This document shows, piece by piece, positions 17,603-26,563 of a DNA stretch of 64,000 bases. Under the pieces are notes generated by a model. The model was given only the letters and a program-made list of their open reading frames with translations. It made no database searches and was not told where the DNA came from. How positions within the stretch are numbered: position 1 is the stretch's first letter; every line of letters begins with the position of its first letter. This DNA comes from Roseateles sp. (GTDB lineage Bacteria; Pseudomonadota; Gammaproteobacteria; Burkholderiales; Burkholderiaceae_C), in assembly GCA_016790285.1 (NCBI GenBank), contig JAEUPJ010000013.1, positions 1 through 64,000 on the forward strand, given 5' to 3'. Made by a program: the position numbers and the translations under genes.

Positions 17603-18328
17603 TTAACGGGCGGCGGAGGTTTCCGTCGCTGCCTTCAGGTCGGCCCGGCGGGCGCCGGTGAAGCGCTTGGCCCAGTAGGAATCGCGCATGTCCTCCACGC
17701 GCACGGCGCTGCCGGTGCGGGGGGCGTGGATGAACTTGCCTTCGCCGACGTAGATGCCCACGTGGCTGAAGGTGCGCTTCATGGTGTTGAAGAAGACGAG
17801 GTCGCCGGGCTTGAGTTCGTCCTTGCGGATGGACAGCAGGCTGCTGTCCTTGGCCTGTTCATCGGCGCGGCGCGGCAGCACGAGGCCCACGCTCATCTCG
17901 AAGATGTGGCGGGTGAAGCCGCTGCAGTCAAAGCCGTTCTCGACCGAGTTGCCGCCACGCGTGTAGCGCACGCCCAGGAAGTTCATGGCCGACAGCACGA
18001 GGTCGGAGGCGGTGTCGCGCACGCTGGCCAGCAGGCGAGATGACCCCCCTTGCTCGACGCTGTTGAGCAGGCCGCGCTCGCTCAGGAAGCGGGTCACGGC
18101 GTCCTGCGACGTGGATTTGGCGGCTGCGGGCGCAGCGGGCTGGGCGGCGGCCTTGTCGGCGGCGGCTTGCTGCTGTTGCAGGCTTTGCCCGTAGGCGCCC
18201 GTCATGGTGCCCGGCGGCGGCGTCACGGTCGCTGCCTGGGCGGTGCCCTGCGCGTGCGCGGCGCAGCAGGCTGCCAGCAGGCAGGCGGCCGCGAGGCGAT
18301 TCAGCAGGGACACGGAGCCAAAGGACAT
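17603..18328 (-). CDS. Exported NlpC/P60 (C40) peptidoglycan hydrolase
   Basis: A 241-residue cell-wall endopeptidase. It has a signal peptide (residues 1-26, cleavage after AHA), a low-complexity Gln/Ala linker (about 45-75), and an NlpC/P60 domain with catalytic Cys135 (FDCSGF), His189 (SHVGIY) and third polar residue His201 (KFIHAP). These enzymes cut stem-peptide bonds in peptidoglycan. The ATG at 18328 gives the signal peptide directly after the start; the longer frame to 18541 lacks support. It is convergent with paaZ and divergent from prpE. Confidence 0.92.
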   Translation of the reverse strand: MSFGSVSLLNRLAAACLLAACCAAHAQGTAQAATVTPPPGTMTGAYGQSLQQQQAAADKAAAQPAAPAAAKSTSQDAVTRFLSERGLLNSVEQGGSSRLLASVRDTASDLVLSAMNFLGVRYTRGGNSVENGFDCSGFTRHIFEMSVGLVLPRRADEQAKDSSLLSIRKDELKPGDLVFFNTMKRTFSHVGIYVGEGKFIHAPRTGSAVRVEDMRDSYWAKRFTGARRADLKAATETSAAR

Positions 18329-18549
18329 GCAGGACGGAAGCGGGGTCGGGAACCAGGAGCGGACCGCAAGCGGTCGCGATAGCGGGGACTGCAGAAGAAC
18401 CGGAACAGCGGGGCGCAGGTTAGGGATGGGGCCGGGCAGCGTCAACCCAAAAGGCGGGTAAAGCTTGTAAGTTTCAGGGCAAACCCCGGCTTCGCCGTTG
18501 ACGAGATCGGTGGAAACCCGAGATTTTGTCACGCGCGCCACGGGGTCAG

Positions 18550-18561
18550 ACTGACGTCAGT
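18550..18561. promoter_or_regulatory. Perfect 12-bp palindrome upstream of prpE
   Basis: ACTGACGTCAGT is perfectly self-complementary and lies 23 bases before the prpE start, in the gap divergent from the NlpC/P60 gene. Position and symmetry suggest a regulator-binding site. No matching regulator is encoded nearby, so the protein is unknown. Confidence 0.35.
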
Positions 18562-18584
18562 GCCCCAAGCCCACACTGATCGGC

Positions 18585-20474
18585 ATGAACACCTATGCCG
18601 ACTTCCACCGCCGCTCGCTCACCGACCGTGATGCTTTCTGGGCCGAGCAGGCCCGTCGCATCGACTGGCAGACGCCGCCGCAGCAGGTCTGCGACACGAG
18701 CCGGCCGCCGTTCGCGAAGTGGTTCGTGGGCGGCACGACCAACCTCTGCCACAACGCGGTAGACCGCCACGCCGCCGCCCGCCCGGGTGATGCGGCGCTG
18801 ATCTGGGTGTCCACCGAGGTCGGCAAGGAGGTCGTCTACAGCTTCGCGCAGCTGCAGGCGGAGGTGGAGGCCATGGCCGCCATCCTGCAGGCGCAGGGCG
18901 TGGGTGAGGGCGACCGCGTGCTCATCTACATGCCCATGATCCCGGAGGCCGCGTTCGCGATGTTGGCCTGCGCGCGCATCGGGGCCATCCACTCGGTGGT
19001 GTTCGGCGGCTTCGCCTCGGTGAGCCTGGCCAGCCGCATCGATGACGCGAGCCCGAAGCTCATCGTCAGCGCCGACGCCGGCAGCCGCGGCGGCAAGGTG
19101 GTGCCCTACAAGCCGCTGCTGGACGAAGCCATCGCGCTGGCGGCCCACAAGCCCGAGCGCGTGCTGATGGTGGACCGGGGCCTGGCGGCCTTCGAGCCCG
19201 CGCCGGGCCGCGACCTCGACTACGGCGCCCTGCGCACCCAGCACGCGGGGGCGAAGGTGCCGGTGGTCTGGCTCGAGTCCAACAGCATCAGCTACACGCT
19301 CTACACCAGCGGCACGACGGGTAGACCGAAGGGCGTGCAGCGCGACGTGGGCGGTTACGCCGTGGCGCTGGCCACGAGCATGGACTACATCTTCGGCGGC
19401 AAGGCCGGCGAGACGTATTTCTCCACCAGCGACATCGGCTGGGTGGTGGGCCACAGCTACATCATCTACGGCCCGCTGATCGCCGGCATGGCCACGCTGA
19501 TGTACGAAGGCCTGCCCGTGAACCCGGACGCCGCCGTCTGGTGGAGCCTGGTCGAGAAGTACAAGGTGACCGTCATGTTCAGCGCGCCCACCGCCGTGCG
19601 CGTGCTCAAGAAGCACGACCCGGCGCTGCTCAAGCGGCACGACCTGTCGTCGCTGCGTGCGCTCTTCCTGGCCGGTGAGCCGCTGGACGAACCCACGGGC
19701 CGCTGGATCGCCGACGCGCTGGGCGTGCCGATCGTCGACAACTACTGGCAGACCGAGACCGGCTGGCCGCTGCTGACCGTGGCCAACCACATCCCCGGCG
19801 TGGCGCCGGTGCCCACGCGCTTCGGCTCGCCCGGCATGCCGATGTACGGCTACGACGTGAAGCTGCTGGACGAGCAGTCCGGCGAGCCGCTGACAGGCGC
19901 CAACCAGAAGGGCGTGCTCGCCATCGAGCACCCGCTGCCGCCGGGCTGCCTGCAGACGGTGTGGGGCGACGACGAGCGCTTCGTGCGGACCTACTGGAGC
20001 AGCGTGCCCGGCAAGCAGGTGTACTCCACCTTCGACTGGGGCCTGCGCGACGAGGACGGCTACACCTTCATCCTGGGCCGCACCGACGACGTCATCAACG
20101 TGGCCGGCCACCGCCTGGGCACGCGGGAGATCGAGGAAAGCATCTCCAGCCACGCGGCCATTGCCGAGGTGGCGGTGGTGGGCGTGGCCGACCAGCTCAA
20201 GGGCCAGGTCGCCATCGCGTTCGCCGTGCTGCGCGACCCGAGCCAGGCCGGCACGGCGCTCGAAGGCGAGGTCATGAAGCATGTCGACGGCCAGCTCGGC
20301 GCGGTCGCCCGCCCGGCGCGCGTGCACTTCGTGAGCCTGCTGCCCAAGACGCGCTCCGGCAAGCTGCTGCGCCGCGCGCTGCAGGCCGTCGCCGAGGGCC
20401 GCGACCCGGGCGACCTCACGACGCTGGACGACCCGAACGCGCTGGCGCAGGTCAAGGCCCTGCTCGGCCGCTGA
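18585..20474 (+). CDS. prpE: Propionyl-CoA synthetase PrpE
   Basis: A 629-residue AMP-forming acyl-CoA synthetase of the acetyl/propionyl-CoA group. The ATP-binding motif YTLYTSGTTGRPKGVQRD and the late core VYSTFDWGLRDEDGYTFILGRTDDVINVAGHR are present, with the C-terminal catalytic lysine in TRSGKLLRR, which is often controlled by acetylation. PrpE differs from acetyl-CoA synthetase by segments such as AKWFVGGTTNLCHNAVDRH. It activates propionate for the methylcitrate or methylmalonyl route. It stands alone; no prpBCD genes are adjacent. Confidence 0.9.
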   Translation: MNTYADFHRRSLTDRDAFWAEQARRIDWQTPPQQVCDTSRPPFAKWFVGGTTNLCHNAVDRHAAARPGDAALIWVSTEVGKEVVYSFAQLQAEVEAMAAILQAQGVGEGDRVLIYMPMIPEAAFAMLACARIGAIHSVVFGGFASVSLASRIDDASPKLIVSADAGSRGGKVVPYKPLLDEAIALAAHKPERVLMVDRGLAAFEPAPGRDLDYGALRTQHAGAKVPVVWLESNSISYTLYTSGTTGRPKGVQRDVGGYAVALATSMDYIFGGKAGETYFSTSDIGWVVGHSYIIYGPLIAGMATLMYEGLPVNPDAAVWWSLVEKYKVTVMFSAPTAVRVLKKHDPALLKRHDLSSLRALFLAGEPLDEPTGRWIADALGVPIVDNYWQTETGWPLLTVANHIPGVAPVPTRFGSPGMPMYGYDVKLLDEQSGEPLTGANQKGVLAIEHPLPPGCLQTVWGDDERFVRTYWSSVPGKQVYSTFDWGLRDEDGYTFILGRTDDVINVAGHRLGTREIEESISSHAAIAEVAVVGVADQLKGQVAIAFAVLRDPSQAGTALEGEVMKHVDGQLGAVARPARVHFVSLLPKTRSGKLLRRALQAVAEGRDPGDLTTLDDPNALAQVKALLGR

Positions 20475-20569
20475 CGCCGCAGCGCTGCGGTCACCCGGGT
20501 TCGCCCGGTGTGACCGATGGCTGGGCGCTGCCCGCTGGCGAGAATCACGGTTTCCCACAAGGAGACCCG

Positions 20570-22549
20570 ATGAACCCCACGCTCACCGGCGGCGCCCTGC
20601 TGGCGTTGTCGCTCTCGCTCGTGTCGGCCCATGCCGCGCCGACACTGCCCGGCCCCAATTTCCCGCAGTTCAACTCGGTGGCCGACGTCGCCAGCCGCTG
20701 CGATGCCGGCCTGAAGGGCGCCAGGCAGCGCGTCACGGCGCTGGAGAGCCGCAAGGTCGATGCCGGCTGGCTGCCCGCCTTCGACGACCTCACCGTCTAC
20801 CTCGAAGACCACCAGGGCCCGAACGACTTCGTGCTCAACGTGCACCCCGACAAGGCCGTGCGCGACGCCGCCCAGGCCTGCTCGCTGCGCTGGGCCGACT
20901 TCGGCTCCAGCCTCGGCCAGAACGAGAAGCTCTACCGCGCGCTGCAGAAGGCGCCCAAGGCCGATGGCATCGACGCCGAGCTGGTGCGCCTGGCCTCGGG
21001 CCAGTTCGAGGACAGCGGCGTGGCCTTGCCCAAGGCCAAGCGCGAGCGCGCCAAGCAGATCCTGGACAAGCTCACCGAGCTCGACCAGCAGTTCAACAAG
21101 AACATCCGCGACGCCGGCACGCGCGTGGCCTTCACCGAGGCCGAGCTCAAGGGCGTGCCCGAGAGCGTCTGGGCCAAGGCCAAGCGTGACGAGCAGGGCC
21201 GCATCCTGCTGGGCGTGGACTACCCGAGCTATGTGCCCGTGATGCGCAGCGCCGAAAGCGGCGAGACGCGCCGGCGCATGTGGCTGGCCAAGACGAACGA
21301 GGGTGGCCCCGCCAACCTCGACCTGCTCGCGCAGATCGTCGCGTTGCGCGGCGAGTACGCCAAGCTCTTCGGTTTCGACAATTACGTCGACTTCAACCTG
21401 CGCCGCCGCATGGCCAAGGACGGCGCCACGGCCACGCGCTTCCTCGACTCCGTCACCGGCGCCGTCAACGCCCGCGAGAAGGACGAACTGCAGGAGCTGC
21501 GCGCCGCCAAGGCCCAGCACGTCGGCACGCCGCTGGACAAGACCACCGTCGAGCGTTGGGATGCCGGCTTCTACGGCGAGCGCGTGAAGCTGCAGAAGTT
21601 CAGCGTCGATCAGAACGCCTTCCGGGCCTACTTCCCGCCGCAGGCGAGCCTGGAGTTCGCGCTGCGCGTCATCGAGAAGATGATGGGCGTGAAGTACGAG
21701 CGCGTCCCGAACAAGCTCTGGCACGACGAGGCCCAGACCTATGTCGTGAGCGACGCCGCCTCGGGCAAGGCCATCGCCCAGCTCTACGTGGACCTCTACC
21801 CGCGTGACGGCAAGTACAACCACGCGGCGGTCTGGCCCCTGCGCGGCAGCGCCATGCGCATCCAGCGCACGCCGGCCGCGGCCCTCGTCGTCAACTTCGA
21901 CCGCAACGGCCTGACGCTGGACGAGGTGGAGACCCTGCTGCACGAGCTGGGCCACGCGGTGCACGTCAACCTCTCCAACACCCGCTACGCGGCGACTGCC
22001 GGCACGACCGTCATGCACGACTTCGTCGAGGCACCGTCGCAGATGCTGGAGGACTGGGTCTACGACAAGAACGTGCTCAAGCTGATGCAGGACGTCTGCC
22101 CGACCTGCAAGCCGGTGCCGGACGCCCTGGTGGCCCAGGCCCAGGCGGCCAAGCACTACGGCAAGGGCGGGCAGTTCGGCCGCCAGCACCTCTACGCCAG
22201 CTATGACCTGGCGCTGCACCAGCAGGCCAAGCCCCAACCGCTGCCGCTGTGGGCGACGATGGAAGGCGCGACACCCCTGGGCTATGTGCCCGACACGATG
22301 TTCCCGGCGGGCTTCGCGCACATCGCCGGCGGCTACGGCGCGGGCTACTACGGCTACCTGTGGAGCCTCGTCGTGGCCATGGACCTGCGCACGGCCTTCG
22401 CCGCCGACAAGCTCGACCCGGCCGTGGGCAAACGCTACCGCGAGCTGGTGCTGGGGCAGGGCGCCCAGAAGCCGGCGCCCGCGCTGGTCAAGGACTTCCT
22501 CGGCCGCGACAGCAACTCGCAGGCCTTCTTCGAGTACCTGAAGAAGTAA
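20570..22549 (+). CDS. Exported M3-family zinc metallopeptidase
   Basis: A 659-residue oligopeptidase of the thimet/Dcp family. A signal peptide (about residues 1-22, ending SAHA) points to a periplasmic enzyme, unlike cytoplasmic OpdA. The zinc site is LLHELGHAVH: His458, Glu459, His462, with the third ligand Glu487 in HDFVEAPSQ. The helical N-terminal half is complete. It would trim short peptides in the periplasm. AAGGAG precedes the ATG at 20570; the open frame extends far upstream through prpE but is not coding there. Confidence 0.93.
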   Translation: MNPTLTGGALLALSLSLVSAHAAPTLPGPNFPQFNSVADVASRCDAGLKGARQRVTALESRKVDAGWLPAFDDLTVYLEDHQGPNDFVLNVHPDKAVRDAAQACSLRWADFGSSLGQNEKLYRALQKAPKADGIDAELVRLASGQFEDSGVALPKAKRERAKQILDKLTELDQQFNKNIRDAGTRVAFTEAELKGVPESVWAKAKRDEQGRILLGVDYPSYVPVMRSAESGETRRRMWLAKTNEGGPANLDLLAQIVALRGEYAKLFGFDNYVDFNLRRRMAKDGATATRFLDSVTGAVNAREKDELQELRAAKAQHVGTPLDKTTVERWDAGFYGERVKLQKFSVDQNAFRAYFPPQASLEFALRVIEKMMGVKYERVPNKLWHDEAQTYVVSDAASGKAIAQLYVDLYPRDGKYNHAAVWPLRGSAMRIQRTPAAALVVNFDRNGLTLDEVETLLHELGHAVHVNLSNTRYAATAGTTVMHDFVEAPSQMLEDWVYDKNVLKLMQDVCPTCKPVPDALVAQAQAAKHYGKGGQFGRQHLYASYDLALHQQAKPQPLPLWATMEGATPLGYVPDTMFPAGFAHIAGGYGAGYYGYLWSLVVAMDLRTAFAADKLDPAVGKRYRELVLGQGAQKPAPALVKDFLGRDSNSQAFFEYLKK

Positions 22550-22565
22550 GCGTCGCCACAAAGCA

Positions 22566-22589
22566 CAAGGGCCGCAGCTGCGGCCCTTG
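22566..22589. terminator. Bidirectional hairpin between M3 peptidase and bacteriohemerythrin
   Basis: A perfect 24-base inverted repeat with 12-base arms (CAAGGGCCGCAG and its complement) lies between two convergent genes, 17 bases after the M3 stop. There is no long T-run on either side, so it would be a weak intrinsic terminator or a 3'-end protecting hairpin. Confidence 0.6.
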
Positions 22590-22607
22590 GTCACCTCGGG
22601 GCGGCCC

Positions 22608-23087
22608 TCAATGGCCGCAGCTGCTGGTGCCGCAGCCCGAGCCGCTTTCGCCAGCGGCCACGGCCTCGCGGCGCTCGCCGGTCACCGGGTCGAAGCCCAG
22701 CTGCTCCATCGTGAACACCAGGGCCGCGTCCATCATTTCGGCATGCTGGGGGAACCAGCCCGCCAGCTCCGTGCGCAGGATGTTCAGCGGCTCCCGGTCC
22801 TTCAGCTCGGTCGCGTAGCGCAGCGCCTCGCGCATCACGTTGAGCACCATCTTGTGCTGGCTGCTGTGGCAGTTCTGCGGGTCGAAGCCGCAGCGCGCCA
22901 TCCAGTCCTCCTCCATCGCGAAGTGCGCCTCGGTGTGGGCCAACAGCGCGTGGTAGGCGGGCAGGGCGTCTTCACCGGCGTCCAGCGCGTCGCCGAAGGC
23001 GTTGAGCAGGCCCACGAACTCCTCGTGGGTGGTGTCCAGCGTCGGCTGGTTCAGGACGAGCTTGTCGGTCCAGGCAAGGGTGGTCAT
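22608..23087 (-). CDS. Bacteriohemerythrin
   Basis: A 159-residue single-domain hemerythrin that binds oxygen reversibly at a non-haem di-iron site. Ligands expected for the family are visible: His21 (DTTHEEF), His51, His55 and Glu59 (HTEAHFAMEEDW), His78 (SSQHKM), and His115 plus Asp120 (FPQHAEMMD). The C-terminal tail ends in SGSGCGTSSCGH, a Cys/His extension that may bind metal. It may supply oxygen to oxygenases or protect against oxidative stress. It lies downstream of argH on the same strand. Confidence 0.93.
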   Translation of the reverse strand: MTTLAWTDKLVLNQPTLDTTHEEFVGLLNAFGDALDAGEDALPAYHALLAHTEAHFAMEEDWMARCGFDPQNCHSSQHKMVLNVMREALRYATELKDREPLNILRTELAGWFPQHAEMMDAALVFTMEQLGFDPVTGERREAVAAGESGSGCGTSSCGH

Positions 23088-23131
23088 GGTCGGATGCTAG
23101 GCGAGCGTTCGTGGGGCGGTGTTGAGCCAGC

Positions 23132-24529
23132 TCAAGCCAGGCGGGCGCGGTGGCGGGCCACCTGGGCGCGCACCTGGGCCGGGGCCGTGCCACCCAGCAC
23201 GTTGCGGGCATTGAGCGAGCCCTCGAGCGACAGCACGTCGAACACGTCGGCCTCCACGCGCGCATCGAAGGCCTTGAGTTCGTCCAGCGACAGCGCGGCC
23301 AGGTCCACGCCCTTGAGCGTGGCGGTCTTCACGGCGTGGGCCACCACCTCGTGGGCGTCGCGGAAGGGCAGGCCCTTCTTGACGAGGTAGTCGGCCAGGT
23401 CGGTGGCCGTGGCGTGGCCCTTCAGCGCCGCGGCGCGCATGGCCTCGGGCTTGACGGTCAGGCCGGCCAGCATGTCGGCAAAGATGCGCAGCGTGTCCTT
23501 GAGCGTGTCGACGGTGTCGAACAGCGGCTCCTTGTCTTCCTGGTTGTCCTTGTTGTAGGCCAGCGGCTGGCCCTTCATCAGGGTGACCAGGCCCACCAGG
23601 TGGCCGACCACGCGGCCGGTCTTGCCGCGCGCCAGCTCGGGCACGTCGGGGTTCTTCTTCTGCGGCATGATCGACGAGCCGGTGCAGAAGGCATCGGGCA
23701 GGGCGATGAAGCCGAAGTTCTGGCTCATCCACAGGATCAGCTCCTCGGACAGCCGCGAGATGTGCAGCATGACGAGCGAGGCGGCCGCCGAGAACTCGAT
23801 GGCGAAGTCGCGGTCGCTGACGGCGTCCAGGCTGTTCTGGGCGCAGGCTTCCATGCCCAGCGTGCGGGCCACGCGCTCGCGGTCCAGCGGGTAGCTGGTG
23901 CCGGCCAGGGCAGCGGCGCCCAGGGGCAGGCGGTTCACACGGCGGCGCGTGTCGGCCATGCGTTCGGCGTCACGCGCGAACATCTCCACGTACGCCAGCA
24001 GGTGGTGGCCGAAGCTCACCGGCTGGGCCACCTGCAGGTGGGTGAAGCCCGGCAGGATGACGTCGGCATGTTCGGACGCCTTCTCCACCAGCACGGCCTG
24101 CAGGGCCTTGAGCAGGCCGCTGATCTCGTCGATCTCGCCGCGCAGCCACAGCCGCACGTCGGTGGCGACCTGGTCGTTGCGGCTGCGGCCCGTGTGCAGC
24201 CGCTTGCCGGCAATGCCCACGCGCTCGGTGAGGCGCGCCTCGATGTTGAGGTGCACGTCCTCCAGGTCCAGCTTCCACTCGAACTGGCCGGCTTCGATCT
24301 CAGCGGCGATCTCGGTGAGGCCGCGCTGGATGGCGGCGTGGTCTTCAGCACTCAGGATGCCTTGGGCTGCCAGCATCTCGGCGTGGGCCAGGCTGCCGGT
24401 GATGTCGGCGCGCCACAGGCGCTGGTCGAAGCCCACGCTGGCCGTGTAGCGCTTGACCAGGTCGCTCATGGGTTCCGAGAACAGCGCAGACCAGGCTTGG
24501 GATTTGTTGGCGAGTTGGTTGTCAGACAT
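23132..24529 (-). CDS. argH: Argininosuccinate lyase ArgH
   Basis: A 465-residue enzyme that splits argininosuccinate into arginine and fumarate. The fumarase/lyase signature [12 protein letters not shown] lies at residues 284-295, and [28 protein letters not shown] and LDAVSDRDF are typical. It is divergent from the AlgZ-like kinase with a 91-base gap, the same arrangement as in Pseudomonas aeruginosa. Confidence 0.98.
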   Translation of the reverse strand: MSDNQLANKSQAWSALFSEPMSDLVKRYTASVGFDQRLWRADITGSLAHAEMLAAQGILSAEDHAAIQRGLTEIAAEIEAGQFEWKLDLEDVHLNIEARLTERVGIAGKRLHTGRSRNDQVATDVRLWLRGEIDEISGLLKALQAVLVEKASEHADVILPGFTHLQVAQPVSFGHHLLAYVEMFARDAERMADTRRRVNRLPLGAAALAGTSYPLDRERVARTLGMEACAQNSLDAVSDRDFAIEFSAAASLVMLHISRLSEELILWMSQNFGFIALPDAFCTGSSIMPQKKNPDVPELARGKTGRVVGHLVGLVTLMKGQPLAYNKDNQEDKEPLFDTVDTLKDTLRIFADMLAGLTVKPEAMRAAALKGHATATDLADYLVKKGLPFRDAHEVVAHAVKTATLKGVDLAALSLDELKAFDARVEADVFDVLSLEGSLNARNVLGGTAPAQVRAQVARHRARLA

Positions 24530-24620
24530 GGGGGGCAGCGAGGGAAATCAGCGCGCAAAATGCGCCGCAACCCGGGATTATCGAACGCCAACCAAACCAC
24601 CCGGCCGGCAAGGCACTGTC

Positions 24621-25730
24621 ATGCTCTTCTTCAAGCGCCGCGCTCAACCGCGCCACAGCGTGTGGCACGAGTCCATGCAGCTCAGCCAGTGGCTGGGCTT
24701 CGCGCCGACCGAACTGCCCGAACTGCCCGAGTTGAACTCGGCCCCGCTGCTCGACCCGCGCCGCGCCTTCGACGTCTGCCACGTGGGGCTGGTGCTGCGC
24801 GCCGTGCTGGGCGTGCAGTTGCTGCTCGCACTGGGCACGGCCCTGGTGGCGCGCGACCTGGGGCAGTGGCTGACGATGACCGCCAACGGCACCGTCGTGA
24901 CGATGTTTGCCGTGCTGTCGTGGCTGCTGGCCGTGTGTGCGGCCAAGGGCCTGTGGCCGCGGCTGCCGGAGCCGGCGCAGTGGCTGGCGCTGATGGCGCT
25001 CGGCGCCGTTTGTGCGCTGATGGGTTTCGGGCTGCTCAGCATCACGGGCGAAGAGCCCGCGAGCGCCTGGCGGCTGGGCAGCGTGTGCGCCACGGGTGCG
25101 AGCGGCGCGGCCTTGCTGCTGGCCTGGCTCAAGCTGCGAGAGCACACCCAGCGCCCGGCCGACGCGCTGGCCCAGCTCGTCGAGCTGCAGTCGCGCATCC
25201 GGCCGCATTTCCTCTTCAACACCCTCAACAGCGCCATCGCCCTGGTGCAGGTGGACCCGGCACGCGCCGAGAGCGTGCTGGAAGACCTGGCGGAGCTCTT
25301 CCGCGTCGCGCTGGCCGACGCCAGCGAACACGTCACGCTGGCCGAGGAGGTGGACCTGGCGCGCCGCTACCTCGCCATCGAGCAGATCCGCTTTGGCAAG
25401 CGGCTGCGCATCGTCTGGCACCTGGACCCCGAAGCCAACGCCGCGCGCGTGCCGCCACTGCTGCTGCAGCCGCTGGTGGAGAACGCCGTGCGCCACGGCG
25501 TGGAGCCCAACGACGAGGGCGGCGAGCTGGAGGTCAGCACGCTGCGCCGCGGCGCCGAGGTGGAGATCCGCATCGTGAACACCGTCGGCGCGCCGTCACG
25601 CATCGCCGGCCATGGCCTGGCCCTGCGCAACGTGCGCCAGCGCCTGAAGCTCATGCACGACGTCGCGGCCCAGTTCGAGATCGAACAGGGCCAGGGGCGC
25701 TTTGCATTGCGGATACTCGTGCCGTTATGA
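24621..25730 (+). CDS. Membrane sensor histidine kinase, AlgZ/FimS (LytS) type
   Basis: A 369-residue kinase of the His_kinase (PF06580) group. Four hydrophobic segments (about 55-77, 88-109, 121-143, 154-170) form the membrane sensor, followed by the cytoplasmic phosphoacceptor RIRPHFLFNTLNS with His196 and an atypical ATPase domain (PLVENAVRHGVEP; GHGLALRNVRQRL). ATG 24621 is chosen over a frame open to 24453. Its stop overlaps the regulator start (ATGA). The partner and the argH-divergent position match AlgZ of Pseudomonas. Confidence 0.92.
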   Translation: MLFFKRRAQPRHSVWHESMQLSQWLGFAPTELPELPELNSAPLLDPRRAFDVCHVGLVLRAVLGVQLLLALGTALVARDLGQWLTMTANGTVVTMFAVLSWLLAVCAAKGLWPRLPEPAQWLALMALGAVCALMGFGLLSITGEEPASAWRLGSVCATGASGAALLLAWLKLREHTQRPADALAQLVELQSRIRPHFLFNTLNSAIALVQVDPARAESVLEDLAELFRVALADASEHVTLAEEVDLARRYLAIEQIRFGKRLRIVWHLDPEANAARVPPLLLQPLVENAVRHGVEPNDEGGELEVSTLRRGAEVEIRIVNTVGAPSRIAGHGLALRNVRQRLKLMHDVAAQFEIEQGQGRFALRILVPL

Positions 25731-26563
25731 CCACGCCCTTGCGCATCCTCCTCGTCGACGACGAACCCCTGGCCCGGCTGCGCCTGCGCGGCCTGGTGGA
25801 CGCCATCCAGGAGCCGCGCTGCGAAGTGCTGGCCGAGGCGGCCACGGGCTCGCAGGCGGCGAGCTGGCTGCGCGAGCATGCCTGCGACGTGGTGCTGCTG
25901 GACGTGCAGATGCCGGGTGCGGACGGGCTGCAGTTTGCCGATGGCCTGGCGCAGCGGCTGCCGGGCGGGCAGGCGCCCCTCATCATCTTCGTGACGGCCC
26001 ACGCCATGCACGCGCTGCGGGCCTTCGAGCTGGAGGCGCTGGACTACCTCACCAAGCCCGTGCGCCGCGAGCGGCTGCAGGCCGCGCTCGCCCGCGCGGC
26101 GCAGCGCCTGTCCGAGAGGGCGGCCGTTCAGACCGCGCAGCCGGCACCCGATGCCGAGCGCGGCGCGGCACCCGAGCCTGCCGACTTCATCACGCTGACC
26201 GATCGCGGCCGCCTGCTGCGCATCCCGGTGTCGGAGGTGCTGTATTTCAAGGCGGAGCTGAAGTACCTCACGCTGCGCACGGCCAATGAGAGTCATGTCA
26301 TGGACGGAGCGCTGTCGGAGCTGGAACAGCGCCTGGGCGAGCGCTTCCTGCGCGTGCACCGCAATGCGCTGGTGGCGCGCTGGGCGGTGCGCGAACTGGA
26401 GCGGCATGCGCCGACCAACTTCGGCGAGCTCGACGGCGGCGACCCGAACGCCGAGCCGGCCGACAGCTGGGCCGTGCGCATCGTGCACGTGGACGAATGG
26501 CTGGCCGTGTCGCGCCGGCAGGTGGCGGCGGTGCGCGAGGCGCTGGCCGGCTTGAGGGCGTGA
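25727..26563 (+). CDS. LytTR response regulator, AlgR type
   Basis: A 278-residue regulator with an N-terminal receiver domain (phosphoacceptor Asp59 in VVLLDVQMPG, acidic pair DDE at 11-13, KPV loop) and a C-terminal LytTR DNA-binding domain (about 155-275; ITLTDRGRLLRIPVSEVLYFKAELKYLTLRT, LRVHRNALVA). A 20-residue acidic insertion (NFGELDGGDPNAEPADSW) sits in the LytTR domain. Start and stop overlap both neighbours (ATGA and TGATG), so kinase, regulator and the following unknown gene are translated together. Confidence 0.92.
   Translation: MTTPLRILLVDDEPLARLRLRGLVDAIQEPRCEVLAEAATGSQAASWLREHACDVVLLDVQMPGADGLQFADGLAQRLPGGQAPLIIFVTAHAMHALRAFELEALDYLTKPVRRERLQAALARAAQRLSERAAVQTAQPAPDAERGAAPEPADFITLTDRGRLLRIPVSEVLYFKAELKYLTLRTANESHVMDGALSELEQRLGERFLRVHRNALVARWAVRELERHAPTNFGELDGGDPNAEPADSWAVRIVHVDEWLAVSRRQVAAVREALAGLRA

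Noticed and set aside
20475-20569. Terminator after prpE (CGCAGCGCTGCG and a CCGGG/CCCGG hairpin)
   Set aside because: The stems are short or imperfect and no T-run follows; not enough to call.
20060-22594. 844-codon antisense frame across prpE and the M3 peptidase
   Set aside because: It overlaps two genes with clear catalytic motifs; its composition is biased and domain-free.
23150-26563. 1137-codon frame running from argH into the AlgR-like regulator
   Set aside because: Only the last 278 codons are real. The upstream part is antisense to argH and overlaps the kinase in another frame.
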